21,377 nt of DNA from a virus (IMGVR_UViG_3300035703_000439:1-21377), one strand, 5' to 3'; positions 1 to 6,968 are shown, counted from the stretch's first letter. Program-made: numbers and translations. Notes: generated by a model from the sequence alone, not told the origin.

Positions 1-210
1 CATTATGGTTTGCGTCATACAGCAGAAACTAAAGAAAAAATGAAAGTAGCACAGCAAGCATTGGGATATACACACTCGGAAGAAGTTAAAGAAAAGATGA
101 GGTCGCACGAAAGGACCTCGGAACATTCTGCAAAACTAAGCGACTCGCTAAAAGGAAAACCATGGTCAGATGCAAGGAGAGCAGCGTATGAAAATAGAAA
201 AGGAAAATAA
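1..210 (+). CDS. Homing endonuclease C-terminal part (NUMOD3 repeats), 5' truncated by window edge
   Basis: The frame is open from base 1 and ends at TAA 208-210; the gene starts before the window. The visible protein is lysine-rich and has two copies of the NUMOD3-type pattern (H-T-A-E-T-K-E-K-M, then H-S-E-E-V-K-E-K-M), followed by a K-G-K-P-W segment. NUMOD3 repeats are the DNA-binding modules of GIY-YIG and HNH homing endonucleases, so the catalytic domain should lie upstream. The Shine-Dalgarno sequence of uvsX (AAGGA, 200-204) lies inside its last codons, so the element was inserted directly against uvsX or the two are translationally coupled. The catalytic class cannot be decided from what is visible. 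Confidence 0.75.
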   Translation, partial: HYGLRHTAETKEKMKVAQQALGYTHSEEVKEKMRSHERTSEHSAKLSDSLKGKPWSDARRAAYENRKGK

Positions 211-211
211 A

Positions 212-1333
212 ATGGTAGGACGACCTTTCGACATAAGTAAATTCCGTAAAAGCATTACCAAAGCTGTTCCGGGACTCAGTGTGGGATTCAGAGATCCTGA
301 CACTTGGATCAGTACTGGTAACTATTGTTTGAACAAACTTGTAAGCGGAGACTTTTACGGCGGTATTCCGTTGGGCAAAGTTACAGTGTTTGCAGGCGAA
401 TCCGGTGCAGGTAAATCGTTTATTTGCAGCGGCAACTTGGTACGTGAAGCACAGAATCAAGGCATTTTTGTTGTACTGATTGACACCGAAAACGCATTGG
501 ACGAAAAGTGGCTACATGCACTTGGTGTTGACACCGACGAGTCAAAATTGCTTAAACTCAACATGGCAATGATCGACGATGTTGCTAAAGTTATTAATGA
601 CTTTATGACAGACTACAAGAAAGAATATTCAGACAAATCTAACGACGAACGTCCTAAAATCCTGTTTGTGTTGGACAGTTTGGGTATGATGCTTACACCC
701 ACTGACGTCAATCAATTTGAAAAAGGCGATCTTAAAGGTGACATGGGCCGAAAGCCCAAAGCACTCACTGCACTGGTTCGTAACTGTGTAAACATGTTTG
801 GTGACTACAACATTGGTATGGTATGTACCAACCATACATATGCAAGCCAAGACATGTTTGACCCCGACGATAAAATCAGCGGCGGGCAAGGATTCGTATA
901 CGCATCGAGTATCGTTGTGGCTATGCGAAAACTAAAGCTCAAGGAAGACGAGGACGGTAACAAGATTACAGAGGTGCGCGGTATTCGTGCTAGCTGTAAG
1001 ATTATGAAAACTCGCTATGCCAAGCCGTTTGAATCGGTACAGGTTAAAATCCCTTATGAGAGCGGTATGAGCCCTTATAGCGGACTAACTGATTTCTTCG
1101 AAGCCAAAGGTATACTGAAAAAAACAGGCAATCGCTTGGAGTATATTGATAAAGAAACAGGCGAAGCTATTGCTAAATTCCGCAAAGCATGGGAATCCAA
1201 TGAAGGTGGAAATTTAGATCTTATTATGCGACAGTGGAACGATCACGATGCTAAATCTGTCACAGAAGAACTAAATATCCAAGATGACGCAGATAGCGTC
1301 ACAGAGGATGTAACTAACAATGAAAATGTCTGA
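212..1333 (+). CDS. uvsX: UvsX-like RecA-family recombinase
   Basis: 373 aa, close to the 391 aa of T4 UvsX. The protein binds ssDNA and drives ATP-dependent strand exchange for recombination-dependent replication and repair. Walker A GESGAGKS is at residues 62-69, the TEN motif with the likely catalytic glutamate near 92-94, and Walker B (ILFVLDSL) at 150-157. A region like DNA-binding loop 2 follows (KISGGQGFVYASS, about 221-233), and the C-terminus is acidic. I chose ATG 212 because AAGGA lies 7 nt upstream; ATGs at 170 and 188 lie in frame but inside the preceding endonuclease gene and have poorer signals. It heads a compact cluster with a uvsY-like gene two genes downstream, which fits a recombination operon. 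Confidence 0.93.
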   Translation: MVGRPFDISKFRKSITKAVPGLSVGFRDPDTWISTGNYCLNKLVSGDFYGGIPLGKVTVFAGESGAGKSFICSGNLVREAQNQGIFVVLIDTENALDEKWLHALGVDTDESKLLKLNMAMIDDVAKVINDFMTDYKKEYSDKSNDERPKILFVLDSLGMMLTPTDVNQFEKGDLKGDMGRKPKALTALVRNCVNMFGDYNIGMVCTNHTYASQDMFDPDDKISGGQGFVYASSIVVAMRKLKLKEDEDGNKITEVRGIRASCKIMKTRYAKPFESVQVKIPYESGMSPYSGLTDFFEAKGILKKTGNRLEYIDKETGEAIAKFRKAWESNEGGNLDLIMRQWNDHDAKSVTEELNIQDDADSVTEDVTNNENV

Positions 1334-1574
1334 AACAGAAATAGAGACATACGCCGACTTATGGATGTCGATCAAGCCCTATCTAAATCCCAAAGACAGG
1401 GACAGTGCTTGTGAAAAATTCCTAGGTGTTATCAATGAAAATGTTTGTGATTTGACCGAAGTAGCAGATGAGTGGGTAGGTTTCGACAGTTCGCTTGACA
1501 AAGCAATTCGAAACAACTACATTGATCACGATAACTTCACAGATTATGACGCTGATGAAAATGACGGTGAATGA
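1320..1574 (+). CDS. Small acidic hypothetical protein
   Basis: 84 aa, strongly acidic, especially in the C-terminal part (DYDADENDGE). It starts inside the end of uvsX (14-nt overlap) and its stop overlaps the next start by 4 nt, so all three are probably translationally coupled. ATG 1326 is an alternative start two codons later; neither start has a strong Shine-Dalgarno sequence (AGAGGA lies 11 nt before 1320). I do not recognise the family. Its position between uvsX and a uvsY-like gene suggests a role with recombination, but that is only context. Confidence 0.75.
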   Translation: MKMSETEIETYADLWMSIKPYLNPKDRDSACEKFLGVINENVCDLTEVADEWVGFDSSLDKAIRNNYIDHDNFTDYDADENDGE

Positions 1575-2026
1575 ACTGGTTTAGAGAAATCCGACAGGAT
1601 ATGGCTCAGATCATACCTGCAATTGATTATTACGAAGCACAACTGCTAGAAGCACGCCTTGAATGTGGACTGCGCGGTAACGTAGAAAAACACAGTAGAG
1701 ACATGCCAGGTATAGTTGAACATCGATTTAATCAATTGCAGGAGATCGAGGCAATACTAGAATACTTGAATATTGAAATGCGCAAAAAGCGCACAGAACA
1801 CTACAGAAAATTCCTAGAACACTACAACCGCGTACTTAGTAGCAGAGATGCTGACAAGTATGTGGATGGTGTAGAGGAGGTTGTAGACCAACAACATATT
1901 ATCAATGAAATTGCGCTGATACGCAACAAATTCATGGGCCTTATCAAAGCCTTGGATGCGAAGCAATTTCAGATCAATAACATTGTAAAACTCAGAGCAG
2001 CAGGATTAGAAGATGTCAGCCTTTAA
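1571..2026 (+). CDS. UvsY-like recombination mediator (tentative)
   Basis: 151 aa, mostly helical and highly charged. The middle and C-terminal half has the layout of UvsY proteins of T4-like phages: a basic stretch (M-R-K-K-R-T-E-H-Y-R-K) near residue 78, then a helix ending in I-K-A-L-D-A-K-Q-F-Q-I-N-N-I-V-K. T4 UvsY is 137 aa; it helps UvsX load onto gp32-covered ssDNA. Synteny supports the call, as it lies one short gene after uvsX. It starts with a 4-nt ATGA overlap on the preceding gene and overlaps the rpiB-like gene by 14 nt. The similarity is by eye and from memory; an unrelated helical protein is possible. Confidence 0.6.
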   Translation: MNWFREIRQDMAQIIPAIDYYEAQLLEARLECGLRGNVEKHSRDMPGIVEHRFNQLQEIEAILEYLNIEMRKKRTEHYRKFLEHYNRVLSSRDADKYVDGVEEVVDQQHIINEIALIRNKFMGLIKALDAKQFQINNIVKLRAAGLEDVSL

Positions 2027-2465
2027 AATTGCCATTGGCTGTGACCATGGCGGATACGAACTTAAACAAGCGATTGTTTCATATTTGCGTGTAAAAGATC
2101 CTTTTGCAGACAAGTATTCGGTGGTCATCGAAGACATCGGCTGTCATAACACTGACAGTGTAGATTACCCAGACTATGCACACACAGTATGCAAAACCAT
2201 TACCCAAGGTGGTAATGAATTTGGTATCCTTATCTGCGGCACAGGTATTGGCATTAGCATTGCAGCAAATCGTCACAGCCATATCAGAGCAGGTCTTTGT
2301 TACAACGCAGAAACCGCAGCACTTACTCGACAGCACAACAACGCTAACGTATTGTGTCTGGGTGGTAGACAAACAACTGCGGAACAAGCATATGCTATTG
2401 TAGACGCATTTTTCACTGCACAGTTTGAAGGTGGTCGCCACCAAAAAAGGTTAGATAAACTCTGA
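2013..2465 (+). CDS. rpiB: Ribose-5-phosphate isomerase B (RpiB/LacAB family)
   Basis: 150 aa, full family length. RpiB interconverts ribose 5-phosphate and ribulose 5-phosphate in the pentose phosphate pathway. The family residues look intact: D11-H12 in the N-terminal CDHGG motif, the CGTGIG loop with the catalytic-base cysteine C75, H108 in HNNANVL, and the phosphate-binding R142 in the C-terminal GGRHQKR. It overlaps the preceding gene by 14 nt, so it is part of the uvsX unit. As a metabolic gene in a phage replication operon it may steer ribose phosphate toward nucleotide synthesis; that role is inference. The family assignment is strong, and phosphosugar isomerases such as allose-6-phosphate isomerase share the fold. 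Confidence 0.92.
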   Translation: MSAFKIAIGCDHGGYELKQAIVSYLRVKDPFADKYSVVIEDIGCHNTDSVDYPDYAHTVCKTITQGGNEFGILICGTGIGISIAANRHSHIRAGLCYNAETAALTRQHNNANVLCLGGRQTTAEQAYAIVDAFFTAQFEGGRHQKRLDKL

Positions 2466-2473
2466 GCATTCTC

Positions 2474-2502
2474 TTGACTTCGACACCAAGATGTATTACA
2501 TT
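2474..2502 (+). promoter_or_regulatory. Promoter, repeat family, -35 TTGACT / -10 TACATT
   Basis: TTGACT, 17 nt, TACATT. The -10 lies in the near-perfect dyad TACATTA-A-TAATGTA (2497-2511), and the transcript would start at the family's conserved TGTAGGCAA. It precedes the 69-aa gene at 2529. Confidence 0.75.
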
Positions 2503-2528
2503 AATAATGTAGGCAATGAGGGGAAGAA

Positions 2529-2738
2529 ATGAACAATTTTACTCAAGCAGCCCAGCGCAGAGAGACTGTTCGTCTGTCGGACGGCTCTACTGTGATTTTG
2601 CATTTCAATCCTGCTGGCGTCGACGGTTGGCAGGATGCAGTGATCTATGCATATGATCATTATGACGATATGTTGTTTTGGAATATCGACGGAACTGCTC
2701 TCGGGCATACTGAAAATATTTTGGAAATCTTAAATTAA
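2529..2738 (+). CDS. Hypothetical protein, 69 aa
   Basis: The start has a strong Shine-Dalgarno sequence (GAGGGGA). The protein looks like a small soluble alpha/beta protein, with an N-terminal strand pattern (T-V-R-L-S-D-G-S-T-V-I-L-H-F) and an acidic middle. No motif that I can name. It is the only gene between two copies of the repeated promoter, so it is probably an independently expressed early gene, as is common for small host-takeover proteins; that is context only. Confidence 0.8.
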   Translation: MNNFTQAAQRRETVRLSDGSTVILHFNPAGVDGWQDAVIYAYDHYDDMLFWNIDGTALGHTENILEILN

Positions 2739-2741
2739 GAC

Positions 2742-2770
2742 TTGACAAGTAAGACATCATACACTATATT
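2742..2770 (+). promoter_or_regulatory. Promoter, repeat family, TTGACA-17-TATATT
   Basis: Consensus -35 and near-consensus -10 with the exact 17-nt spacer AGTAAGACATCATACAC. TACACT (2760-2765) and AGTGTA (2774-2779) form a dyad around the -10. The family leader TGTAGGCAA follows. Confidence 0.85.
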
Positions 2771-2804
2771 GTAAGTGTAGGCAATAACGCAAGAGGGTTT
2801 GCAA

Positions 2805-3092
2805 ATGACTAAGATCGCTCGTAAGACTGTTGAAGTTGGTAAAGTTTTGAAAATCGCAAACACTTTTCTTGCTGCACGGCGCACTAATGCCGACGAGCGT
2901 GAAGCTGTTGCTGCGTTGCTTGAAGCAGTGTTGTTTGAAACCGGCAACTATCGTGGGTTTGCTTACTTGCCCAAAGAAAACTACCCTGGCGAAGTCGATG
3001 GACTCGGCACTCGTCGGCGCTACATTGTGAGCAGCACTGTCGACGCTGACTACGAAGTAGAAAATCGTGATATCAACGTAATTCGTGTGTAA
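2805..3092 (+). CDS. Hypothetical protein, 95 aa
   Basis: ATG 2805 is preceded by AGAGGG; a TTG two codons upstream is less likely. The N-terminal two thirds are alanine-rich and helical (residues about 5-50). The C-terminus holds a Y-I-V-S-S-T-V-D-A-D-Y-E-V strand segment. I do not recognise the family. It is the first gene after a strong promoter and is followed closely by two very short genes (34 and 50 aa) that probably share its transcript. Confidence 0.8.
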   Translation: MTKIARKTVEVGKVLKIANTFLAARRTNADEREAVAALLEAVLFETGNYRGFAYLPKENYPGEVDGLGTRRRYIVSSTVDADYEVENRDINVIRV

Positions 3093-3104
3093 GAGGAATA
3101 GAGT

Positions 3105-3209
3105 ATGGATTGGACTATCGAAGAGTATCTGGCGTTCGAGCAGCATTTGCTAGAACAGATGGATCAAGATGCTGAATATGAAAATGCCTATTCGGACCTG
3201 ACAGAATGA
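3105..3209 (+). CDS. Very short acidic hypothetical protein, 34 aa
   Basis: ATG at 3105 follows AGAGGAATAG, a good Shine-Dalgarno sequence, 12 nt after the previous stop. The peptide is acidic and probably one amphipathic helix (E-E-Y-L-A-F-E-Q-H-L-L-E-Q-M). It lies in a tight run of genes with no better frame in the interval. No family recognised. Confidence 0.55.
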   Translation: MDWTIEEYLAFEQHLLEQMDQDAEYENAYSDLTE

Positions 3210-3227
3210 CTGGGGAGAACAAATAAC

Positions 3228-3380
3228 ATGCGATATATCGTAGGACTTATAATGCTCGCGGCTTACTTTGTGGGCATTGTTCTTGCCAAAGGCTTTTGGA
3301 GTACATTTTTTGCAGTGTTAATCCCGTTCTGGTCTTACTACTTGGTAGCCGAACGCTTCGTTGAAAAGTTTTTGATGTAA
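3228..3380 (+). CDS. Small membrane protein, 50 aa, two TM segments
   Basis: ATG 3228 follows GGGGAG (3212-3217). Two hydrophobic stretches span about residues 3-20 and 23-41, separated by K-G, with a charged tail (A-E-R-F-V-E-K-F). This predicts a helical hairpin in the inner membrane. It has no signal peptide and no recognisable family. Small holin-like proteins share this size and layout, but no lysis genes are nearby, so I do not call it a holin. Confidence 0.65.
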   Translation: MRYIVGLIMLAAYFVGIVLAKGFWSTFFAVLIPFWSYYLVAERFVEKFLM

Positions 3381-3388
3381 AATAACTC

Positions 3389-3417
3389 TTGACAAGTAAG
3401 ACGTCTTACATTACATT
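3389..3417 (+). promoter_or_regulatory. Promoter, repeat family, TTGACA-17-TACATT, perfect spacer palindrome
   Basis: Here the conserved spacer becomes a perfect 14-bp palindrome, GTAAGACGTCTTAC (3396-3409), where other copies have GTAAGACATCATAC. This suggests a protein-binding dyad inside the promoter. The leader TGTAGGCAA follows the -10. Confidence 0.85.
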
Positions 3418-3446
3418 GTATATGTAGGCAACAAAGGAGAGTTGGC

Positions 3447-3767
3447 ATGTCAGAATTTCTCATCACCTGGGATACAAACGGAATTGAAGCTATCGTTCCT
3501 ATTGGTGAATGGCGGGAAGCAAACATTGCTGCTAAACTCTCAGGCAATAAAGAACCCCACAACATTGGCGGCACATACAATGCGTTGTTGATGCGGGCTC
3601 GGTTTAACGGGCACCGTTACCCCCAAGTTTGGGGTGTGAATGTTGATGACAGTATTACCGAAGCTGACCTTCGTAGCCTCCCAGATCAAGAACTTGTAAA
3701 TTTGGTCAAGTCGCATGGTGTCAAATTTTTTGGTGGTCACAAAGAAAAAAGTGTGATCGAATACTAA
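3447..3767 (+). CDS. Hypothetical protein, 106 aa
   Basis: ATG with upstream AAAGGAGAGT. It is a soluble protein with an N-terminal segment F-L-I-T-W-D-T-N-G-I-E-A-I, a central loop rich in N, G and H, and a basic C-terminal tail (H-K-E-K-S). No catalytic motif that I can name. It is the sole gene between two copies of the repeated promoter, so it is expressed as its own short unit. Confidence 0.8.
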   Translation: MSEFLITWDTNGIEAIVPIGEWREANIAAKLSGNKEPHNIGGTYNALLMRARFNGHRYPQVWGVNVDDSITEADLRSLPDQELVNLVKSHGVKFFGGHKEKSVIEY

Positions 3768-3774
3768 AAAAGAC

Positions 3775-3803
3775 TTGACAAGTAAGACATCATACATTAT
3801 ATT
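3775..3803 (+). promoter_or_regulatory. Promoter, repeat family, TTGACA-17-TATATT
   Basis: The spacer AGTAAGACATCATACAT differs in one base from the copy at 2742. A TACATT/AATGTA dyad (3793-3812) flanks the -10. The leader is TGTAGACAGCGAA, shared with the promoter at 5110. Confidence 0.85.
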
Positions 3804-3836
3804 ATAAATGTAGACAGCGAAAAGAGGACTCCGAAG

Positions 3837-4250
3837 ATGGCTTATATTTCCCAATCGATGAAAGCTGACCGTGCGCCTGCTATCAAAGCAGTGCTGTCAA
3901 AATACAAAGTCAAAGGTTCGATCAGTGTAGACAATCATTCCTCACTGGTAGTGACGCTCAAAGAAGGTGAGATGGACTTTATCGGCGAAGCTAACCGCAG
4001 CAATTTAGAAGTTGCTGAACGCCGCGGTGAACGTTTTTACCCCGTGGAAGGCAACTACACTGTCAATACTTACTATCTCGATGACCACTACAAAGGTAAA
4101 ATGCGCAGCTTTTTCAAAGAGTTGCTGGCTGCAATGCGCGGCACTGGTTGGTTCGACGAAAGCGATTCGTCCACTGATTACTTTCATATCGCGTTCTACA
4201 CCGACATCAAAGTTGGTCGTTGGAACAAGCCCTACGTTTACACCAAATAA
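3837..4250 (+). CDS. Hypothetical protein of a widespread phage family, 137 aa
   Basis: Soluble alpha/beta protein with V-L-S-K-Y-K-V-K-G-S-I-S-V near residues 19-31 and an aromatic C-terminus (D-I-K-V-G-R-W-N-K-P-Y). From memory, proteins of this pattern recur in many phages without a known function; I have not verified this. It heads a run of four genes (to 5087) with short gaps and no further promoter, so they probably form one operon from the promoter at 3775. Confidence 0.82.
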   Translation: MAYISQSMKADRAPAIKAVLSKYKVKGSISVDNHSSLVVTLKEGEMDFIGEANRSNLEVAERRGERFYPVEGNYTVNTYYLDDHYKGKMRSFFKELLAAMRGTGWFDESDSSTDYFHIAFYTDIKVGRWNKPYVYTK

Positions 4251-4261
4251 GGAACACACAA

Positions 4262-4456
4262 ATGCGTGATTTTGATCGAAACTTCAATCGTATGCAGCGA
4301 GTGTTTTGGGTAGCCTTTACATTGGTTGCAGTAGTAATTCTTTCTGTTTGGATTATAGTGGGTGTTGGGATTTACACTGTAATTAGCAATCCAGCATCAG
4401 TTGGCAATTCGATAGCAGATATTGTTCGACCTGTAGCTAACGCAATTAAGGAGTAA
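4262..4456 (+). CDS. Small single-pass membrane protein, 64 aa
   Basis: ATG 4262 follows AAGGAACACACAA with a good Shine-Dalgarno sequence. A charged N-terminus (M-R-D-F-D-R-N-F-N-R) precedes one long hydrophobic segment at about residues 14-40, with a short C-terminal soluble part. The basic N-terminus suggests N-in topology. No family recognised. Confidence 0.7.
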   Translation: MRDFDRNFNRMQRVFWVAFTLVAVVILSVWIIVGVGIYTVISNPASVGNSIADIVRPVANAIKE

Positions 4457-4462
4457 TCAGAG

Positions 4463-4789
4463 ATGCCGTGTAATGATGGTGGCTGGGGAGACGAAGTTCG
4501 TGTTAGTCGAGATTCTGTTACAGAGCATCGGATGCTCGCTGCAAGTATGTGCGGGTTGCTGACACAACTAGAGAAGGAAGGCGTGATTGGGCTTTGGTTG
4601 TCCAGTGTTGATTGGGCCGAAGCTGGCATCAAGCGCAAGACGCTAGAAACATGGTGGAAAGCACACAAGCGCGAAGATGCGGCCCGCCTTGCCCGTGAAG
4701 CTGCTGAAAAGCGTAAAGACGATCTGCGTAAGATTGCAATCGGCAAACTGTCGCCCGATGAACTTGAAGCCCTTGGAATTAAATGGTAA
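4463..4789 (+). CDS. Hypothetical protein, 108 aa
   Basis: The protein begins M-P-C-N-D-G-G-W and has a C-terminal helix rich in Arg, Lys, Ala and Glu (about 68-95), followed by S-P-D-E-L-E-A-L-G. From memory, MPC-starting proteins with a W-W-x-x-H-K segment (here W-W-K-A-H-K-R) recur as small hypothetical proteins in phages. Function unknown. It follows the membrane protein by 6 nt. Confidence 0.78.
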   Translation: MPCNDGGWGDEVRVSRDSVTEHRMLAASMCGLLTQLEKEGVIGLWLSSVDWAEAGIKRKTLETWWKAHKREDAARLAREAAEKRKDDLRKIAIGKLSPDELEALGIKW

Positions 4790-4799
4790 AGGCAACAAA

Positions 4800-5087
4800 A
4801 TGAAAATACAAGATGTAAAGGTTGGTCAGCTGGTACGGGCAAGTAAGCATTATGTCGATACTAGCAGCGGTCCTGACTTTGTAGGTAGTGTAGTTGGCGT
4901 TACAATCAATTCTTTCGGTGAACCTATTGCATTACTAAGTATGTCGGCACTTTGCACTAGCACAGATATTTTAGGACGTGTGGGATGGGATCTTGAAAAC
5001 CTCGGCGTGTGGGCACGAACTACAGGGATGCACCCTACAAATTTTGAATTGATTGTAGACGGCACTCCTATCGTAGAATACAAATAA
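4800..5087 (+). CDS. Hypothetical protein, 95 aa
   Basis: I chose ATG 4800 because the longer in-frame extension would run 123 nt back into the previous gene; upstream is AAAGGCAACAAA, a modest Shine-Dalgarno sequence. The sequence suggests a small beta-rich fold (V-G-Q-L-V-R-A, F-V-G-S-V-V-G-V-T-I, P-I-A-L-L-S-M), possibly SH3-like, but I cannot assign a family. Last gene of the run from the promoter at 3775. Confidence 0.72.
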   Translation: MKIQDVKVGQLVRASKHYVDTSSGPDFVGSVVGVTINSFGEPIALLSMSALCTSTDILGRVGWDLENLGVWARTTGMHPTNFELIVDGTPIVEYK

Positions 5088-5109
5088 GGATTAGATTCTA
5101 AAATAACCG

Positions 5110-5138
5110 TTGACAGTACTAGAATTTGATTGTAAGTT
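5110..5138 (+). promoter_or_regulatory. Promoter, TTGACA-17-TAAGTT
   Basis: Keeps the -35, the 17-nt spacing and the TGTAGACAGCGAA leader of the copy at 3775, but its spacer sequence is unrelated. Its -10 matches the one at 8720. Confidence 0.7.
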
Positions 5139-5167
5139 AATACTGTAGACAGCGAAAGGATGCACTG

Positions 5168-5380
5168 ATGTGGGAACGGGTTGGTCAAGTAATTCAAGGA
5201 CTTTATTTGGATCAGTATCCCTATCAAGGGATAGTAGAATCCAGTCGAGTTAAATTGGGCGGTGAAGTGCAACACACCGTGGCGCTAATGGACCAGATAA
5301 CGGTCATGGGTGCAGAAAAAGACACACTGTTGATCAATGAGTCAGAAAAGTTTTCGTTGATTGAAATGATAGATAAATAA
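5168..5380 (+). CDS. Hypothetical protein, 70 aa
   Basis: ATG 5168 follows AAAGGATGCACTG. The protein has an amphipathic N-terminus (W-E-R-V-G-Q-V-I-Q-G-L-Y-L-D-Q-Y) and an acidic C-terminus. No family recognised. It is the last protein gene before the first tRNA block, so the promoter at 5110 may also transcribe the tRNAs 5394-5742. Confidence 0.72.
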   Translation: MWERVGQVIQGLYLDQYPYQGIVESSRVKLGGEVQHTVALMDQITVMGAEKDTLLINESEKFSLIEMIDK

Positions 5381-5393
5381 ATCGAAACGTCTT

Positions 5394-5471
5394 GCTTCCG
5401 TAGCTCAGCTGGATTAGAGCAAGGAACTTCTAATTCTTAGGTCGGGGGTTCGAGTCCCTCCGGAAGCACCA
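5394..5471 (+). tRNA. tRNA-Arg(TCT)
   Basis: Acceptor GCTTCCG/CGGAAGC, D-arm GCTC/GAGC, anticodon loop CTTCTAA, T-loop TTCGAGT, encoded ACCA. First of four tRNAs that lead into tilS. Confidence 0.95.
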
Positions 5472-5475
5472 AAAT

Positions 5476-5558
5476 GCGGGCATGGTGAAATGGTAGCCAC
5501 GAGAGACTTAAAATCTCTTGCCTAGTGCGTCCCGGTTCGAGTCCGGGTGCCCGCACCA
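5476..5558 (+). tRNA. tRNA-Leu(TAA), class II
   Basis: Acceptor GCGGGCA/TGCCCGC, anticodon stem AGAGA/TCTCT with loop CTTAAAA, a long variable arm as expected for leucine, and encoded ACCA. Confidence 0.95.
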
Positions 5559-5565
5559 AAACTAC

Positions 5566-5642
5566 GCCCTTGTAGGCCAATCGGTAGAGTCAGGAGACTT
5601 AAAATCTTCAAAGTGTCGGTTCGAGTCCGACCGGGGGCACCA
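5566..5642 (+). tRNA. tRNA with Leu anticodon TAA but a short variable loop
   Basis: Acceptor GCCCTTG/CGGGGGC includes two G-U pairs. The anticodon loop CTTAAAA gives TAA, but the variable region is only AAAGT, so this is a class I tRNA. The D-stem has three pairs. Encoded ACCA. Charging by LeuRS is uncertain. Confidence 0.85.
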
Positions 5643-5665
5643 AAATAAAAAGAAGTAATCTTAGT

Positions 5666-5742
5666 GGGCTTGTCGACTAATTGGTTAAGTCACTTTCCTC
5701 ATAAGAAAGCCGATCGCGGTTCGAGTCCGTGCAGGCCTACCA
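5666..5742 (+). tRNA. tRNA with CAT anticodon, probably tRNA-Ile2 (TilS substrate)
   Basis: Acceptor GGGCTTG/CAGGCCT, loop CTCATAA, T-loop TTCGAGT, encoded ACCA. It lacks the weak 1-72 pair and GC-rich anticodon stem of an initiator. It has a C4-G69 pair, as in E. coli tRNA-Ile2. The next gene is tilS, 57 nt downstream, which makes isoleucine (AUA) the best identity; elongator Met is the alternative. Confidence 0.9.
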
Positions 5743-5799
5743 ACATTACTTTTTTAGGTTATCTCGCACTTGTGATATCCCTGCTTACGGAGTAAGACA

Positions 5800-6393
5800 A
5801 TGATTAAGGTTCAAAGAGAACTACCTCGACACTTGGTTGTTGCGTGTAGTGGCGGTGTCGACAGTATGGCTGCGGCAAACTTCTTGAAAAGAAATCACCG
5901 TGTTACTCTACAGTTTGTACATCATGGAACGGAAACCAGTGATCAAGCGCACGAGTTTTTGTATGATTACGCCAAAGACAACAACATGTCGCTGTGCGTA
6001 TCCAAGATCAGTACTCGTGTTCCGCGGGGCGTAAGCCAAGAAGAACACTGGAGAAATGAACGCTACAAAGTGTTTCATAGTTGGGATTGTCCGGTAGTCA
6101 CTGGTCATCATTTGGATGATTGCGTAGAAACCTGGATTTGGAGTAGTATGCATGGTGAAGGTAAAGTTATTCCTTACCAAAATAAAAATGTAATCAGACC
6201 ATTTAGGCTGAATCGAAAACAAGAATTTATCGACTGGTGCAAAAGAAAAAACGTAAGTTGGATTGAAGACAAATCAAACATTGACACAAAGTATATTAGA
6301 AACTATATTCGTAACAATGTTGTAGATCAAATGCTAGTTATCAATCCAGGTCTACACAAAGTAATTGCAAAAAAAATCGAAACCGAAGTTTAA
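5800..6393 (+). CDS. tilS: Minimal tRNA(Ile)-lysidine synthase
   Basis: 197 aa. TilS adds lysine to C34 of the CAU tRNA so that it reads AUA as isoleucine instead of AUG. The N-type ATP pyrophosphatase P-loop SGGVDS is at residues 17-22, HHLDDCVET at 103-111 matches the conserved HHxDDxxET motif, and RPF (133-135) plus W-I-E-D-K-S-N and Y-I-R-N-Y-I-R (about 154-171) match the family's core C-terminal signature. Cellular enzymes have further C-terminal domains (E. coli about 430 aa); this copy is essentially the catalytic domain. ATG 5800 follows CGGAG. The putative substrate tRNA lies directly upstream, so enzyme and tRNA are probably co-transcribed. Confidence 0.9.
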   Translation: MIKVQRELPRHLVVACSGGVDSMAAANFLKRNHRVTLQFVHHGTETSDQAHEFLYDYAKDNNMSLCVSKISTRVPRGVSQEEHWRNERYKVFHSWDCPVVTGHHLDDCVETWIWSSMHGEGKVIPYQNKNVIRPFRLNRKQEFIDWCKRKNVSWIEDKSNIDTKYIRNYIRNNVVDQMLVINPGLHKVIAKKIETEV

Positions 6394-6404
6394 AGGAAAC
6401 GCAA

Positions 6405-6968
6405 ATGAAATTGACACTACGCAAAGCAAACGCTGTTCAGCACAGCATCAACGAAATGATCAAGTCGCTTGATCTCAACACCAATATTACTCTTAACGAG
6501 TTCGTAGAGGTTAAGGACCAAATCCAAGCAGTGCGTGATCGTTTCTGGGCACACACTGCTACACGCAACAAGCTGATGTTGTCACTGTATGAAATTCGCC
6601 AAAAGGTAGCCAATGCCAACGCCGCTGCGGGCATTAATGACATGCTGGCAGAGGTGGCTCATCTTGAAAAGCAAATCGGCCATAACACTATGCTTGCGAG
6701 CAAAGGCGTTCAAACAGAACTTAGAGTGCTTAACGGGCAGCTTTCAAAGCAAGCAGCCGCTAAAGAGGATGCATATGGTTACGGCCGTAGAGATGTAACT
6801 ACTTCAATTTTTTCGGAAGAAGAAATAGAAACATTCCGCCGTGACGCTGCTGAAGGCAAACGCCAAAAGCAAAGATTGCAGGATGCGCTGCTTGAACTAA
6901 ACGTTCAAACAGAAATTGAACTAGAGGAAGGCACTGCCCATTTCCTAGAGAAAGCAGACATCCTATAA
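6405..6968 (+). CDS. Coiled-coil hypothetical protein, 187 aa
   Basis: Strong Shine-Dalgarno (AAAGGAAACGCAA before ATG 6405). The protein is nearly all helical with long heptad-like stretches (about 1-60, 70-118, 140-187) and few aromatics, predicting an elongated coiled coil. No catalytic motif or membrane segment. It follows tilS by 11 nt and is probably in the same operon. Function not recognised. Confidence 0.8.
   Translation: MKLTLRKANAVQHSINEMIKSLDLNTNITLNEFVEVKDQIQAVRDRFWAHTATRNKLMLSLYEIRQKVANANAAAGINDMLAEVAHLEKQIGHNTMLASKGVQTELRVLNGQLSKQAAAKEDAYGYGRRDVTTSIFSEEEIETFRRDAAEGKRQKQRLQDALLELNVQTEIELEEGTAHFLEKADIL

Noticed and set aside
3228-3380. Holin
   Set aside because: Two TM segments fit, but no endolysin or spanin is near and the promoter context is early-type.
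5394-5471. Second amber suppressor (CTTCTAA loop)
   Set aside because: The stem AGGAA/TTCTT supports TCT (Arg); shifting to CTA breaks the stem.
5566-5642. Ochre suppressor tRNA
   Set aside because: The anticodon is TAA, which reads UUA; a UAA suppressor needs TTA.
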